DNA of 64,000 nt from Bacteroidales bacterium CF (GTDB taxonomy: Bacteria; Bacteroidota; Bacteroidia; Bacteroidales; UBA932). The position numbers and the translations under genes are program-made. How positions within the stretch are numbered: the first letter of the stretch is position 1; each line of letters opens with the position of its first letter. The DNA is taken from positions 248,001-312,000 of the forward strand of contig CP006772.1 of the NCBI GenBank assembly GCA_000473305.1, in the 5' to 3' direction. Positions 44,948-54,470 of the stretch are shown in pieces. The notes beneath the pieces were generated by a model. The model had not been told where the DNA came from. It was given only the letters and a program-made list of their open reading frames with translations, and did not search any database.

Positions 44948-47900
44948 ATGTATGCTTCAAAAATGAAAGGCCGTGTAGTACGCAATGTACTGTCGGTTTT
45001 TGTCTTCCTGCTGATAACAGGATCAATGTGGGCTCAGAACTTAAACGTTACCGGAAAGGTGACTGATAAGAAAGGAGAGCCTGTTATAGGTGTATATGTA
45101 CTTGTGGAAGGTACACGTACCGGCACATCTACTGACATTAATGGTAATTATACAATTACAGCCCCTTCTAATGGCAAATTGGTGTTTACATCAATGGGCT
45201 ACAAGGAGGCAGTTGCTACTGTTAATGGCAGGGCAAACATTGACGTTGTTCTGGAAGACGATGCCCGCGTGTTGGGCGACGTAGTTGTTACAGCATTGGG
45301 TATCAAAAAGGAAAGAAAAGCTTTGGGATATGCAGTATCCGACATCAAGTCCGAGGAATTGATGAAGAATAAGACTGCAAACCCTATCTCTTCACTTTCC
45401 GGTAAGATTGCCGGTGTTAACATCACTCAATCTTCCGGTGCAGCAGGTTCCGGCGCACAGATTATTCTCCGTGGCGGTACTTCTGGATCTGAAGGCAAGG
45501 ATAACCAGCCTTTGTTCGTGGTCGACGGTGTTATTTATGATAACTCTTCAACACTTGTAGGTAACTCTGCATTTGACGGTTCTTATAAATCAGCTACCAC
45601 TACTTCTAACCGTGTAATGGATATAAACCCGGAGGATATTGAAAACATGTCAGTGTTGAAAGGTCCTGCAGCGTCTGCACTTTATGGTTCACGTGCAGCC
45701 AATGGTGTTGTCCTTATTACAACCAAAAAAGGTAAAGAGGGTGTAGTTGAGGTTAATGTCAACTCAAAATTGTCTACAGCCTGGGCAAAGAGTCTTCCTG
45801 AAGTTCAGACTCAGTATACCAGAGGTTATATGGAAGATCAGTATGACAAGAACAAGAATTATCTCGGAACTGTCTTCAATGATTTTTCTTACAACTCATG
45901 GGGAGAGAAATCCACTGCACAGACATATGACAACATGGGAAATTTCTTCCAGGGTGGACTTATCTATGACCAAAGTGCCAGCGTGGCAGGTGGTACTAAG
46001 AACAGTAACTACTACTTGTCAGGATCATATTACGATCAACAGGGTCTTGTTCCTCAGACAGGCTATAACAAATACACTTTCCGTTTCAACGGAGAGCAGA
46101 AGGTAGGTATATTTACGTTCAATGCAAATGCTGCCTACTCACAGGCTCATACAGACAGAACCCTTACAGCTGCAGGTCTTTACGGCTCACAGGGAACAGG
46201 TGCTCTTTACGGCGTTTACAACTGGTCTCCTTTTGACGATATGACTCATTATATGAATGAGGATGGTTCACGTTTCAGAATGTTCGGTGACAGACTTGAA
46301 CCATGGGAAGAGCGTGACAATCCATACTGGATTATCAACAAAAACAAGATGTATGATGATACAGACCGTTTTACAGGCAGTTTAAGCGTAAAAGCTGATG
46401 TTACCGATTGGTGGTTCATTCAATACAGATTGGGTATTGACTCATACACTCAAATCAACTCTAACCGTATTGGTGCAAATGGAGCTATTAAACAGGTATG
46501 GGAGAAAGGTATGATGAGTGACAATACACGTCGTTTCAAATATTTGTCACACAATATTATATCAAATATGGGTAAGAAATTCGGTGATTTTGACCTCAAC
46601 CTGTTGTTGGGTGCAGCAACTGATGATACTGAAACTGACGCCAACTATATGATGGCCTGGAATTTCTCAGTTCCTAATTTCTTTTCATACGCAAATGCCT
46701 CTACAGAAAACAAACAGTTCTCACACTCTGCATCTCAGAAGAGACTGGTAGGTGTATTCGGTGAATTCCGTGCATCTTGGAAGAATCTGTTGTATTTGAC
46801 CGTTACCGGACGTAACGACTGGACATCAACACTTCCTGTTGAAAACCGTTCATACTTCTATCCATCTGTCAGTGGTTCATTCGTATTCACAGAACTTCTT
46901 CCTAAGAACGATATTCTTACTTTCGGTAAACTTAGAGCATCTTGGGCAAAAGTTGGTAAAGATACAGGAGCTTATGAGACAAACACATCTCTGTGGCCTG
47001 TAGGAACATATCTCGGAGGTAAAGTCGGTGTAGGTAACTCGTGGACTCGTGGTAATCCTTATCTGAAACCTGAGATGACCAAATCAACTGAAGTCGGTGT
47101 TGAACTGGGTCTCCTCAAAAATCGTCTCCGCGTTGACTACGCATACTATACAAATGACTCTTACAACCAGATTCTCTCTCCTCGTGGACCTCAGTCTACC
47201 GGTTATATCTTCTGCTCAATCAACGCAGGTAACGTTTATAACAAGGGTATGGAGTTGACTATATCAGGTACTCCTATTGAAACCAAGAACCTCACATGGG
47301 ATATGTCATTGAACATCGCAGGTAACCGCGGTACTTTGGATGGTCTTCCTGCAGGTATGGACGTTATGTATGTTACAGACGTACAGTATGCAGGCGCACA
47401 GGCAGCTTCATTCAACGGTGGAAACTTCATGGCTATCGCAGGTACTAAATGGACCAGATATAAATATGATCCTAAAGTTGAAGGCTCTGTAAAAGAGGCT
47501 GACGGACAGATTATCCTTGACGCAAACGGAATGCCTACCTACACAACTTCTTTGTCAGAGGTTGGTAATCGTGAGGCTAAGTTCTCAGGTGGTTTCAACA
47601 ATACTATTACCTGGAAAAACTTCTCATTTAACATGTTATGGGAGTTCAGAGTAGGTGGAGATGTTATCAACGGTACAAAATATGCTATGACCAACAGTGG
47701 TGTAAGCAAATTCTCCGGTGAAATCCGTAATAAACCACTTACAGTGACCGGTGTTGATGCAAGCGGAAATCCAAAAACCAATACATGGACAGCAGATAAT
47801 ACATACCTGTTCAATGGAGTTCAGACAAGCGGTTATAATATCATAAAGAGTTATTACTCTTCTTATTATCCTATGGAAACTACAAACTACATTACAGATG

Positions 47901-48154
47901 TAAAACTGTTAAGACTCCGTACACTATCTGTAATGTATGAACTTCCTAAGAGGTGGCTCGACAGGACAGGATTCATCAAACGTGCTTCTGTTTCTGCTTC
48001 TGCAAACAACCTTCTTCTCTTTACCAATTACGAGGGAGATCCTGAGGTTGCTGCATCAGGTGCAGGTGTCGGTGGTTCATCTTCTGTTGGATTTGACTAT
48101 TGTGGAGTGCCTGCAACAACAGGTATGACATTCGGTCTAAATTTAACTTTCTAA
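44948..48154 (+). CDS. SusC/RagA-type TonB-linked outer-membrane protein, second copy
   Basis: 1068-aa outer-membrane importer. Signal region MYASKMKGRVVRNVLSVF with cleavage after MWAQ, carboxypeptidase-like domain (about 32-110), TonB box region VVVTALGIKKE, plug with LFVVDGVIYDNSS, DINPEDIENMSVLKGPAAS and ALYGSRAANGVVLITTKKG, and a large barrel ending GMTFGLNLTF. The first ~30 codons resemble those of the 29.6-kb SusC closely although the barrels differ. The SusD partner follows 27 bases downstream. Confidence 0.96.
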   Translation: MYASKMKGRVVRNVLSVFVFLLITGSMWAQNLNVTGKVTDKKGEPVIGVYVLVEGTRTGTSTDINGNYTITAPSNGKLVFTSMGYKEAVATVNGRANIDVVLEDDARVLGDVVVTALGIKKERKALGYAVSDIKSEELMKNKTANPISSLSGKIAGVNITQSSGAAGSGAQIILRGGTSGSEGKDNQPLFVVDGVIYDNSSTLVGNSAFDGSYKSATTTSNRVMDINPEDIENMSVLKGPAASALYGSRAANGVVLITTKKGKEGVVEVNVNSKLSTAWAKSLPEVQTQYTRGYMEDQYDKNKNYLGTVFNDFSYNSWGEKSTAQTYDNMGNFFQGGLIYDQSASVAGGTKNSNYYLSGSYYDQQGLVPQTGYNKYTFRFNGEQKVGIFTFNANAAYSQAHTDRTLTAAGLYGSQGTGALYGVYNWSPFDDMTHYMNEDGSRFRMFGDRLEPWEERDNPYWIINKNKMYDDTDRFTGSLSVKADVTDWWFIQYRLGIDSYTQINSNRIGANGAIKQVWEKGMMSDNTRRFKYLSHNIISNMGKKFGDFDLNLLLGAATDDTETDANYMMAWNFSVPNFFSYANASTENKQFSHSASQKRLVGVFGEFRASWKNLLYLTVTGRNDWTSTLPVENRSYFYPSVSGSFVFTELLPKNDILTFGKLRASWAKVGKDTGAYETNTSLWPVGTYLGGKVGVGNSWTRGNPYLKPEMTKSTEVGVELGLLKNRLRVDYAYYTNDSYNQILSPRGPQSTGYIFCSINAGNVYNKGMELTISGTPIETKNLTWDMSLNIAGNRGTLDGLPAGMDVMYVTDVQYAGAQAASFNGGNFMAIAGTKWTRYKYDPKVEGSVKEADGQIILDANGMPTYTTSLSEVGNREAKFSGGFNNTITWKNFSFNMLWEFRVGGDVINGTKYAMTNSGVSKFSGEIRNKPLTVTGVDASGNPKTNTWTADNTYLFNGVQTSGYNIIKSYYSSYYPMETTNYITDVKLLRLRTLSVMYELPKRWLDRTGFIKRASVSASANNLLLFTNYEGDPEVAASGAGVGGSSSVGFDYCGVPATTGMTFGLNLTF

Positions 48155-48181
48155 ACTGTTTTAATGTTAAAATTTAGTAAT

Positions 48182-50032
48182 ATGAAATATATTAAATCAA
48201 TAATTTCTGCGTGTGTCATAGGCATGACTACTCTTACACTGGTCTCTTGCAGCGATTGGCTCAATATAAACACTGACCCGGAGAACCCATCTTCAGAAAG
48301 TGCTACTTACCAAACTCGCTTGGCACATATCGAATTCTATACCAACTCGGCAACTCAGTTTGCTGCCTGGCGTTCAAGCATGTCCATGGGTGATTGGACT
48401 AGAAACTACAATGGAGGTACATACTGGAGCATGTCCTTCTGGAGTCCCCAGACAGGTGCTGTTACAACCCCTTATCAATGGTGGTTTGTAGGCGCAGCAA
48501 GTAACATTTCCTATATGTATGACAAAGCTTTGGCAGCAGGTGCATGGCATTATGCCGGTGTTGCAAAGATTATCCGTGCATATGGATTTATGCTTATGAC
48601 TGACCTCTATGGTGAAATGCCATATACAGACGCGGTTGGCGAAAACGCAACTCCTTTCTATGATAATGGAAAAACCATCTATTTAGGTTGCTTGAACGAA
48701 CTGAACGAGGGTCTCGAACTTTTGGCAAAAACTCAGGATGCGAAGCTCCCTGCATTGGCTGAGGGTGACTATTGGAACAACGGTGATGTTGCCAAATGGA
48801 TAAAGTTCGGCAATCTGCTTAAAGCACGTTATTGCGTAAAATTGAGCAAGAAAGCTGCCGGTAGTTATCTTGACGGTAAGTATGATGCTGCAACAATTCT
48901 GGATGCCCTTTCAAAAGGTCCTCAGAGCAATGCGGATAACACAATTATTTTCCATACAGATGACAACAGTACTACACATGACGTTCTTGGATGGAACGAA
49001 CCTGTTGACTACTCTCCACTATATTCTGTCTGCGGTATGAATAACGGTTATATGGTAACAGAGATGCTTTATAAGAACCTTACCAATTTTGCAGGCAGCA
49101 GTATTGAAGATCCACGTGCAGACAAGATCATTCCTTGGGCTTATTCGGCAAAATCTGCAAATACACCTGCAAACATTAAATGGAGTGGCAACTGGAGACG
49201 TTCATTAGGTGTAGATATGGTTTCCAATTCGGCTCCAAACCTTACCGGTGGACCGTTAAGGGCAGGTTATAGTGCTACAAAACATTGGTGGATAAATTCA
49301 GAGGCTGCGGCACGTAAGGGTGACACCGTATATGTTGAGTGCACAAGTACATCTAAAGGTTATGCTGCTAAAACAGACCTTCTTTACAGAGCTGACGGAA
49401 CTGATGCTTCAAAGGAATCAGGCTCTTTCTATTCAAGGGTTTCTTCTCCTACATATATGGGCACTTATGCAGAAGCTTGCTTTATCAAAGCTGAGGTTCT
49501 GTTCAACCAGGGTAATGCTCCTGGAGCATTCACTGCGTACAAAGAGGGTATCAAGGCAAGCATGGAGCAGATGAACGTGACTCTCAGGTCTTGGATAGCA
49601 GGTGACCCTAACCTTGCAAGTTGTCCTTCATTCACTCCTATGACTCAGGCTGACATGGATAACTACCTGAATAACGGTATCGGTACAGCTGCTAATCTTA
49701 CCCTTGGTAAGATCCTTACTCAAAAACGTATTGCTTTACACTTCTCTGTAGAGATCTGGAATGATATGCGTCGTTATGACTTCGATTCAAATAAATTCCT
49801 GAATTGGGGTATTCCTGCTTATCACGCTGTTAATGCTACTGCTCTTAAAGGAATTCCTAACGGAAAACAATATCGTCGTTGGCGTCAATGCTCTCACGAG
49901 CTTAACTACAATGCCAAGAATCTGCAGGCTATAGGTCCACAGGTTCCCGGTGCAAATATGGAGCTGAGTGCATGGAACAATGCGGATGATGTTTGGACTA
50001 TTCCAGTATGGTGGGATTCTGATCAACAGTAA
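48182..50032 (+). CDS. SusD-like surface lipoprotein (SusD-like_2 type)
   Basis: 616-aa lipoprotein from ATG 48182 (MKYIKSIISACVIGMTTLTL, lipobox LVSC); an ATG six codons upstream at 48164 is also possible. It begins the mature protein with SDWLNINTDPENPSS, the hallmark of the SusD-like_2 group, with a C-terminal ILTQKRIALHFSVEIWNDMRRYD segment. It is of a different subfamily from the 33-kb SusD. It pairs with the SusC just upstream. A terminator lies 24 bases past the stop. Confidence 0.94.
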   Translation: MKYIKSIISACVIGMTTLTLVSCSDWLNINTDPENPSSESATYQTRLAHIEFYTNSATQFAAWRSSMSMGDWTRNYNGGTYWSMSFWSPQTGAVTTPYQWWFVGAASNISYMYDKALAAGAWHYAGVAKIIRAYGFMLMTDLYGEMPYTDAVGENATPFYDNGKTIYLGCLNELNEGLELLAKTQDAKLPALAEGDYWNNGDVAKWIKFGNLLKARYCVKLSKKAAGSYLDGKYDAATILDALSKGPQSNADNTIIFHTDDNSTTHDVLGWNEPVDYSPLYSVCGMNNGYMVTEMLYKNLTNFAGSSIEDPRADKIIPWAYSAKSANTPANIKWSGNWRRSLGVDMVSNSAPNLTGGPLRAGYSATKHWWINSEAAARKGDTVYVECTSTSKGYAAKTDLLYRADGTDASKESGSFYSRVSSPTYMGTYAEACFIKAEVLFNQGNAPGAFTAYKEGIKASMEQMNVTLRSWIAGDPNLASCPSFTPMTQADMDNYLNNGIGTAANLTLGKILTQKRIALHFSVEIWNDMRRYDFDSNKFLNWGIPAYHAVNATALKGIPNGKQYRRWRQCSHELNYNAKNLQAIGPQVPGANMELSAWNNADDVWTIPVWWDSDQQ

Positions 50033-50056
50033 TCTTTTACCAATATATCTTAAACT

Positions 50057-50083
50057 AGGCGGTCATTTTGACCGCCTTTTTTT
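50057..50083 (+). terminator. Terminator after the second susC/susD pair
   Basis: GGCGGTC-ATTTT-GACCGCC followed by seven T. Confidence 0.93.
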
Positions 50084-50088
50084 GTGAT

Positions 50089-50160
50089 GCATTGAAGTCA
50101 TAAGCCTTAAAGGCACTGGTTTTTCTTAACGCCGTTTCTTGCCGGTTTTCAGGGTGCTGC
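50089..50160. repeat. Fold-back repeat R4, left arm (interrupted by IS110)
   Basis: GCATTGAAGTCATAAGCC through GGTTTTCAGGGTGCTGC. The sequence breaks off where R2 continues with GGAACGCC; the continuation is found at 51672, after the IS110 element. Confidence 0.85.
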
Positions 50161-50177
50161 TTTTAGATTTGCACCAT

Positions 50178-50355
50178 AATTTTCAATATGAGAATATGGT
50201 GTATTTTTGTTTTATAACAAGTTAACCGGAAAGAGAAAGTGAACTGAGGTGCTGCTTAGTTTTTGAGAACTATGTTCCGCATTAGACTTTCTCTTTCTCA
50301 TATTGAAATCACAAATTAGAATTTTAAGTTTCCAGACTTATTAAAAGCATTGGTA
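50178..50355 (+). ncRNA. Predicted IS110 bridge RNA
   Basis: Structured non-coding stretch upstream of the transposase. An outer 13-bp perfect pairing joins 50181-50193 (TTTCAATATGAGA) to 50296-50308; an inner 12-bp perfect stem joins 50229-50240 (GAAAGAGAAAGT) to 50286-50297. The 45-base loop of the inner stem contains GGTGCTGC (50248-50255), identical to the left flank, and GTTCCGC (50274-50280), the complement of GCGGAAC across the insertion junction. Further on, TTAGAAT (50316-50322) equals the right element end, and TAAAAGC (50342-50348) is the complement of GCTTTTA at the left junction, with a small hairpin TAAGT/ACTTA between. This is the order left target, right target, left donor, right donor known for bridge RNAs. 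Confidence 0.75.
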
Positions 50356-50395
50356 GTCTCAATATATTCGGTTAACCCTAAAGCATATCAAAATT

Positions 50396-51397
50396 ATGAA
50401 TAAAAAATGGTTTATCGGGATTGATGTCGCAAAATTAACTTTGGATGTGGCTATACATTCAGAAGATGGCAAACTGGATGAAAATTACAAAAGAGTAATC
50501 AATGATATTAGGGGTTTTAATGATTTACTTAAGTGGTTACAAAAGAAAAGAATTGAATGTAGTGAAACAATTTTTTGCATGGAGCACACAGGAGTCTATG
50601 GCCTTGAAATTCAGTCATTCTTTGAGCACAATGGAATTGATTACTGTGTTGAATCCCCTCTCCAAATCAAACGCTCATTGGGGTTAGTAAGAGGGAAAAA
50701 TGATAAAATTGATGCATTTCGAATAGCATGGTATGCTTATACATTTAGAAAAAGGATCAAAATGAGTCATTTACCTCATGAAACTATTACAAATCTACAC
50801 ATGCTACTGATAGAAAGAAAGCACTATGTTCGACAAATTGCTTCTTATAAGCAACAGGTGAGTGATTTAATGAAGTATGAAACAGCCCTAGCAGTACAAA
50901 GGAAGCAAAAGGTTATGTCACATCTCAGTGAAGTACTCTCTGATGTAGAGTCACAAATCAATGCTATAGTTAACCTAGACACAGAAATACGACACAACTA
51001 TAAGCTATTATTGACAGTTCCTGGTATTGGTCATATCAATGCAATTACTACAATAGTCAATACTCAGAACTTTACTTCATTTAATAATGCAAGACAATAT
51101 GCATGCTACATTGGCGTAGCCCCATTTGAACACACTTCAGGAATAAGTATTAATGGAAAAACAAGAGTATCAAAATTAGGCAACAAGCAGGCAAAAGTGG
51201 AATTGACTCAAGCTGCCAGGAGCGCAGTTGTTCATGATCCCGGAATCAAAGCTTATTTTTGGAGAAAGTTTAGCGAGAAGGGATCTACCCGAGATGCCTA
51301 TGGTGTTGTTTTAAATGCTGTTAAATTCAAGTTGTTACTAAGGATGTTCGCTGTGGTAAAAAGAGATTCAGGATATATTAAACTTGCATACGCATGA
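50396..51397 (+). CDS. IS110-family DEDD transposase/recombinase
   Basis: 333-aa RNA-guided type recombinase. N-terminal RuvC-like DEDD domain: Asp10 in FIGIDVAK, Glu63 in CMEHTGVYG, Asp103 and Asp106 in GKNDKIDAFRIAWYA. A coiled-coil linker (about 130-200) leads to the C-terminal transposase_20 domain with LTVPGIGHINAITTI and VAPFEHTSGISINGKT, where Ser248 is the candidate catalytic serine, followed by SKLGNKQAKVELTQAA. All key residues are present, so the element looks active-competent. Confidence 0.95.
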   Translation: MNKKWFIGIDVAKLTLDVAIHSEDGKLDENYKRVINDIRGFNDLLKWLQKKRIECSETIFCMEHTGVYGLEIQSFFEHNGIDYCVESPLQIKRSLGLVRGKNDKIDAFRIAWYAYTFRKRIKMSHLPHETITNLHMLLIERKHYVRQIASYKQQVSDLMKYETALAVQRKQKVMSHLSEVLSDVESQINAIVNLDTEIRHNYKLLLTVPGIGHINAITTIVNTQNFTSFNNARQYACYIGVAPFEHTSGISINGKTRVSKLGNKQAKVELTQAARSAVVHDPGIKAYFWRKFSEKGSTRDAYGVVLNAVKFKLLLRMFAVVKRDSGYIKLAYA

Positions 51398-51670
51398 TTG
51401 CCACATTAGCGGAACTACATTAATTAATTAGTGCTAATGTTGGTGTTGAATGTAAGCAAACTAGATTACTAGACAAAAGGTCCAAAAAAAGCTTTGGCGC
51501 ATTCTGTTAATATGTCCCAAAGGAGAAAGCCCTCCTTAATAATTTGAATATAAAAGTTTCACGAAAACAGATAGTGGAGAATATCTCTTCACAGGTACTC
51601 TATGTTGTGTGTTTTAAAAATAGAGAGTTACAATTATCAATAAAAATATTTTTGGTATAGTCTTAGAATA
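51398..51670. other. Non-coding right end of the IS110 element
   Basis: 273 bases with no supported gene, AT-rich, ending GTCTTAGAATA at the right boundary. The terminal TTAGAAT is what the predicted left donor guide would read. Confidence 0.6.
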
Positions 51671-51779
51671 CGGAACGCCTCCCTTCGGTCGTTGAACGGT
51701 CCTCGCACTTTTCCCTGAAAACCCGCTGCGAAATCGGCTAAAAAACCAAGGTCTTTTACGGCTTTATGTCTTCAATCGC
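51671..51779. repeat. Fold-back repeat R4, centre and right arm
   Basis: Resumes with GGAACGCCTCCCTTCGGTCG and ends GGCTTTATGTCTTCAATCGC, complementary to the left arm at 50089-50160. Confidence 0.85.
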
Positions 51780-51790
51780 TCCGATATTCC

Positions 51791-51845
51791 ATTCACTGGC
51801 TGAAATGCCCTGATCCGGTATTTCTCAATTATTTTGTAAGCGGCT
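51791..51845. repeat. Half hairpin H6
   Basis: Right half of the H family: loop edge CTGGCTGAA, then TGCCCTGATCCGGTATTTCTC and closing AGCGGCT (the first block is split here by one base difference from H1). Followed by an R-type right arm with CCAAGGTCTTTTGCGG to about 51920. Confidence 0.7.
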
Positions 51846-51931
51846 TAAGAGAAGAATTGGCAAGTCTTATATTTTCACAAAAAAACCAAGGTCTTTTGCG
51901 GTCTTATGTCTTCAATTGCTCCTAAATTCCA

Positions 51932-51986
51932 TCTCCGGCTGAAAATTGTCCTGCTCAGGTATATCTCCGCTGACTTTTGTGCGGCT
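51932..51986. repeat. Half hairpin H7
   Basis: CTCCGGCTGAAAATTG, TCCTGCTCAGGTATATCTCC and GCGGCT, with no matching left half nearby. After it, 52018-52076 is an R1-type right arm ending CCCTTTGTCTGTAAC. Confidence 0.65.
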
Positions 51987-52076
51987 TCTGAGGACAAATT
52001 GTCGATGCCTGTTTATGATAAAACACTCATAAAATAGCTAAAAATCAAGCTACTTTGCGCCCCTTTGTCTGTAACA

Positions 52077-52149
52077 CAAGTTCACTTCTCACTTTTCACT
52101 CATCACTTTTCACTCATCACTCCCTCACTTTTCACTTCTCACTCTTCCC
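52077..52149 (+). repeat. CACT-type short tandem array S5
   Basis: Units such as CACTTTTCACTCATCACT and CACTTCTCACTC, ending about 95 bases before the GH89 gene start. Confidence 0.75.
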
Positions 52150-52245
52150 TAATTAGGTTGATAAAGTGTTAATATTTTTAGCAACAAGTCATTATGGGTG
52201 TACGAAATAAGCACTACATTGCATCAAATTAAATATTATACAATT

Positions 52246-54462
52246 ATGAAATATCTTCCTGTGAAACATCTTCAATTGGGGGTTTTGCTTTTTTTGCTTT
52301 TGGGATTTAACTCGGCCAGGGCTGACGAGTTAAAATGTAAGGATTTATATCAGCTTATTGAGAGGATTATTCCGGGCAAATCGTCCCAGTTTGTTATAGG
52401 TGAGTTAAAAGGGGTTGGTGACAGGGAGATGTTTGAGGTAAGCGGCAAGGATGGGAAGATTGTAATTAAAGGGACCGGCGGGCTTGCTGTTGCAAAAGGG
52501 TTCGGGTGGTATTTGAATAATTATTGCCACACTAAGGTTTCTTGGTATAAGGATGATAAGGTCTCTCTTCCGGAAGTGTTGCCTGCGGTTGATACAGTAG
52601 TGACTCAGGAGTGTCGGTTTGAAAAGAGGTTTTTCCTGAACTATTGCACTTTCGGCTATACTATGTTGTGGTGGCAATGGGAAGACTGGGAGCGGTTTAT
52701 TGACTGGATGGCTCTTAATGGTATCAATATGCCTTTGGCTATAACCGGTCAGGAGGCTGTATGGATGGAGGTGTGGAAGAGTCTCGGAATGAGTGAGAAA
52801 CAGATAAGGGCTTATTTTACCGGCCCGGCTCATCTCCCTTGGCACAGAATGGGAAATCTGGATGGTTTTTTGGGCCCTTTGCCACAGGATTATATCTCGC
52901 ATCAGCTGGATTTGCAGAAGAAAATTCTGAAACGTGAGCGCTCTTTTGGGATGACTCCTGTGCTTCCCGCATTTGCCGGCCATGTGCCTAAAGCAATTAA
53001 GGAGAGGTATCCGGATGCAAAGATTACCTGTATGGGCTCTTACGGTACAGGTGATGAGTATAACGCCTTCTTCCTCGATCCTATGGATCCTCTGTTTATC
53101 AAGATTCAAAAGAGGTTTCTGGAGGTACAGACAAAGTATTTCGGGACTGATCACTATTATGGAGCTGATCCTTTCAATGAGATGGATCCGCCAGAGACAT
53201 CTCCAAAGTATCTGGCTACTGTTTCAAAAACGATTTATGAAGGAATGCAGAGTGTTGACCCTAAGGCTGTATGGGTTCAGATGGGGTGGACTTTCTACTA
53301 TATGAAACTATGGAAAGAGGATCCTGAGCGTTTGAGAGCAATGATTCAGGCGGTGCCTGAGAACAGGATGATAATTCTGGACTATTTTGCCGAGGAGGAG
53401 GAGGTGTGGAGAAACACCAAAGCGTGGCACGGGGCTCCTTATGTGTGGTGCTATTTAGGCAATTTCGGCGGTAATACCGAGATGGCTGCTCCTATTATCA
53501 AGGTTGCAAAGAGACTTCCCGAGGCTGAGAGTGATCCGGCACACGGAAAACTTTATGGTATAGGCTCTACATTGGAGGGATTCGGTGTTAACAGGTTTAT
53601 GTTTGAGTGGCTTTTTGAATATGCATGGGACAAGAGTGTGGCAAATGTAGACGAATGGTTGGCAGGATATGCACAATCCAGGACTAAGAACAATGACCCG
53701 ATTGCAGAGGAGGCGTACAGAAGATTGGTACACCTGGTCTATAATGACCAGGTTTCAGGTGTGGCAACAGGCAGTCTGATGCAGGCCCGTCCTCTCTTGA
53801 CAGGGCTAAAGGGTTACCAAAGACCCAACATATATGATTACAAAGAGTTGGAAAATATTTTGACCCTGATGCTCTCTGCCGGCCAAAATAGCCTGCAAAG
53901 TTCCGATTATCAGAAGGACTTGGTTCTGGTTACAAAGCAGATTCTGGATAATATGATCATTTCGGCCAGAAAGTTGGTAAATGATGCCTATGTTAATAAA
54001 GATTCACTGGAACTGGAAAAGCAAACTGCGGCTTTTCTCGGAATCCTGGATGATCAGGACCGCTTGCTGGCAACGCAACCGGAGTTCCTTTTGGGGAAAT
54101 GGATTAACGATGCGCATAAATTCGGTAAGGATTCTCAAAGCAAGGCATATTATGAGAAGAACGGCCGTGTACTAATAACTACATGGGGAAATGAGGGCAA
54201 TGAAATCATTGACTATGCAAGCAGGGATCTTTCTGGACTGATCTCATCTTACTACAAGGTGAGGTGGGAGATGTTCTTTAACAAACTCAAGGCCAATCTC
54301 AAGAGTGGCGCACCTTTGGACATGGATCAAAGTAATCGGGAGATGGCCTCTTTTGAGTGGAAATGGACAGGGGAGCAACAAGCTTTCAGCAGCGAGGCTA
54401 AAGGTAATCCCTTAGAAATAGTAAGAGAGATTCATAAAAAATATATTGAGAGCAGACAATAG
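52246..54462 (+). CDS. Alpha-N-acetylglucosaminidase, GH89 (NAGLU-like), exported
   Basis: 738-aa enzyme from ATG 52246 with a signal peptide (MKYLPVKHLQLGVLLFLLLG, cleavage near ARA). The N-terminal domain (about 25-120) precedes the GH89 barrel: FFLNYCTFGYTMLWWQWEDW, NGINMPLAITGQEAVW and HRMGNLDGFLGPLP are family signatures. The predicted catalytic acids are Glu in GADPFNEMDPP and Glu in GIGSTLEGFGVN. It removes terminal alpha-linked GlcNAc, as found on gastric mucin glycans and heparan sulfate. It is not in a tight operon with either SusCD pair but lies 2.2 kb after the second; a functional link is possible, not shown. Confidence 0.95.
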   Translation: MKYLPVKHLQLGVLLFLLLGFNSARADELKCKDLYQLIERIIPGKSSQFVIGELKGVGDREMFEVSGKDGKIVIKGTGGLAVAKGFGWYLNNYCHTKVSWYKDDKVSLPEVLPAVDTVVTQECRFEKRFFLNYCTFGYTMLWWQWEDWERFIDWMALNGINMPLAITGQEAVWMEVWKSLGMSEKQIRAYFTGPAHLPWHRMGNLDGFLGPLPQDYISHQLDLQKKILKRERSFGMTPVLPAFAGHVPKAIKERYPDAKITCMGSYGTGDEYNAFFLDPMDPLFIKIQKRFLEVQTKYFGTDHYYGADPFNEMDPPETSPKYLATVSKTIYEGMQSVDPKAVWVQMGWTFYYMKLWKEDPERLRAMIQAVPENRMIILDYFAEEEEVWRNTKAWHGAPYVWCYLGNFGGNTEMAAPIIKVAKRLPEAESDPAHGKLYGIGSTLEGFGVNRFMFEWLFEYAWDKSVANVDEWLAGYAQSRTKNNDPIAEEAYRRLVHLVYNDQVSGVATGSLMQARPLLTGLKGYQRPNIYDYKELENILTLMLSAGQNSLQSSDYQKDLVLVTKQILDNMIISARKLVNDAYVNKDSLELEKQTAAFLGILDDQDRLLATQPEFLLGKWINDAHKFGKDSQSKAYYEKNGRVLITTWGNEGNEIIDYASRDLSGLISSYYKVRWEMFFNKLKANLKSGAPLDMDQSNREMASFEWKWTGEQQAFSSEAKGNPLEIVREIHKKYIESRQ

Positions 54463-54470
54463 TCTGCTCT
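54450..54470. terminator. Shared hairpin between convergent GH89 and galK genes
   Basis: AGAGCAGAC-AAT-A-GTCTGCTCT spans the end of the GH89 gene and its stop codon and touches the galK stop; a symmetrical hairpin that could end transcription from both sides, though no T-run is present. Confidence 0.5.

Larger units (their letters stand above)
50161..51670 (+). mobile_element. IS110-family insertion sequence, about 1.51 kb
   Basis: Boundaries come from the interrupted repeat R4 compared with intact R2: left flank ...CAGGGTGCTGC, right flank (C)GGAACGCCTCCC. There are no terminal inverted repeats and no obvious target duplication beyond one or two bases, as usual in IS110. It contains one DEDD transposase gene flanked by long non-coding ends (235 and 273 bases). 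The position of the flank C relative to the ends is ambiguous by one base. Only this copy is in the window. Confidence 0.88.

Noticed and set aside
50181-50308. 13-base perfect inverted pair taken as IS terminal inverted repeats
   Set aside because: Both arms are inside the left non-coding end and the right one is only 140 bases from the left boundary, so it is a fold of the predicted RNA and not the element's two ends.
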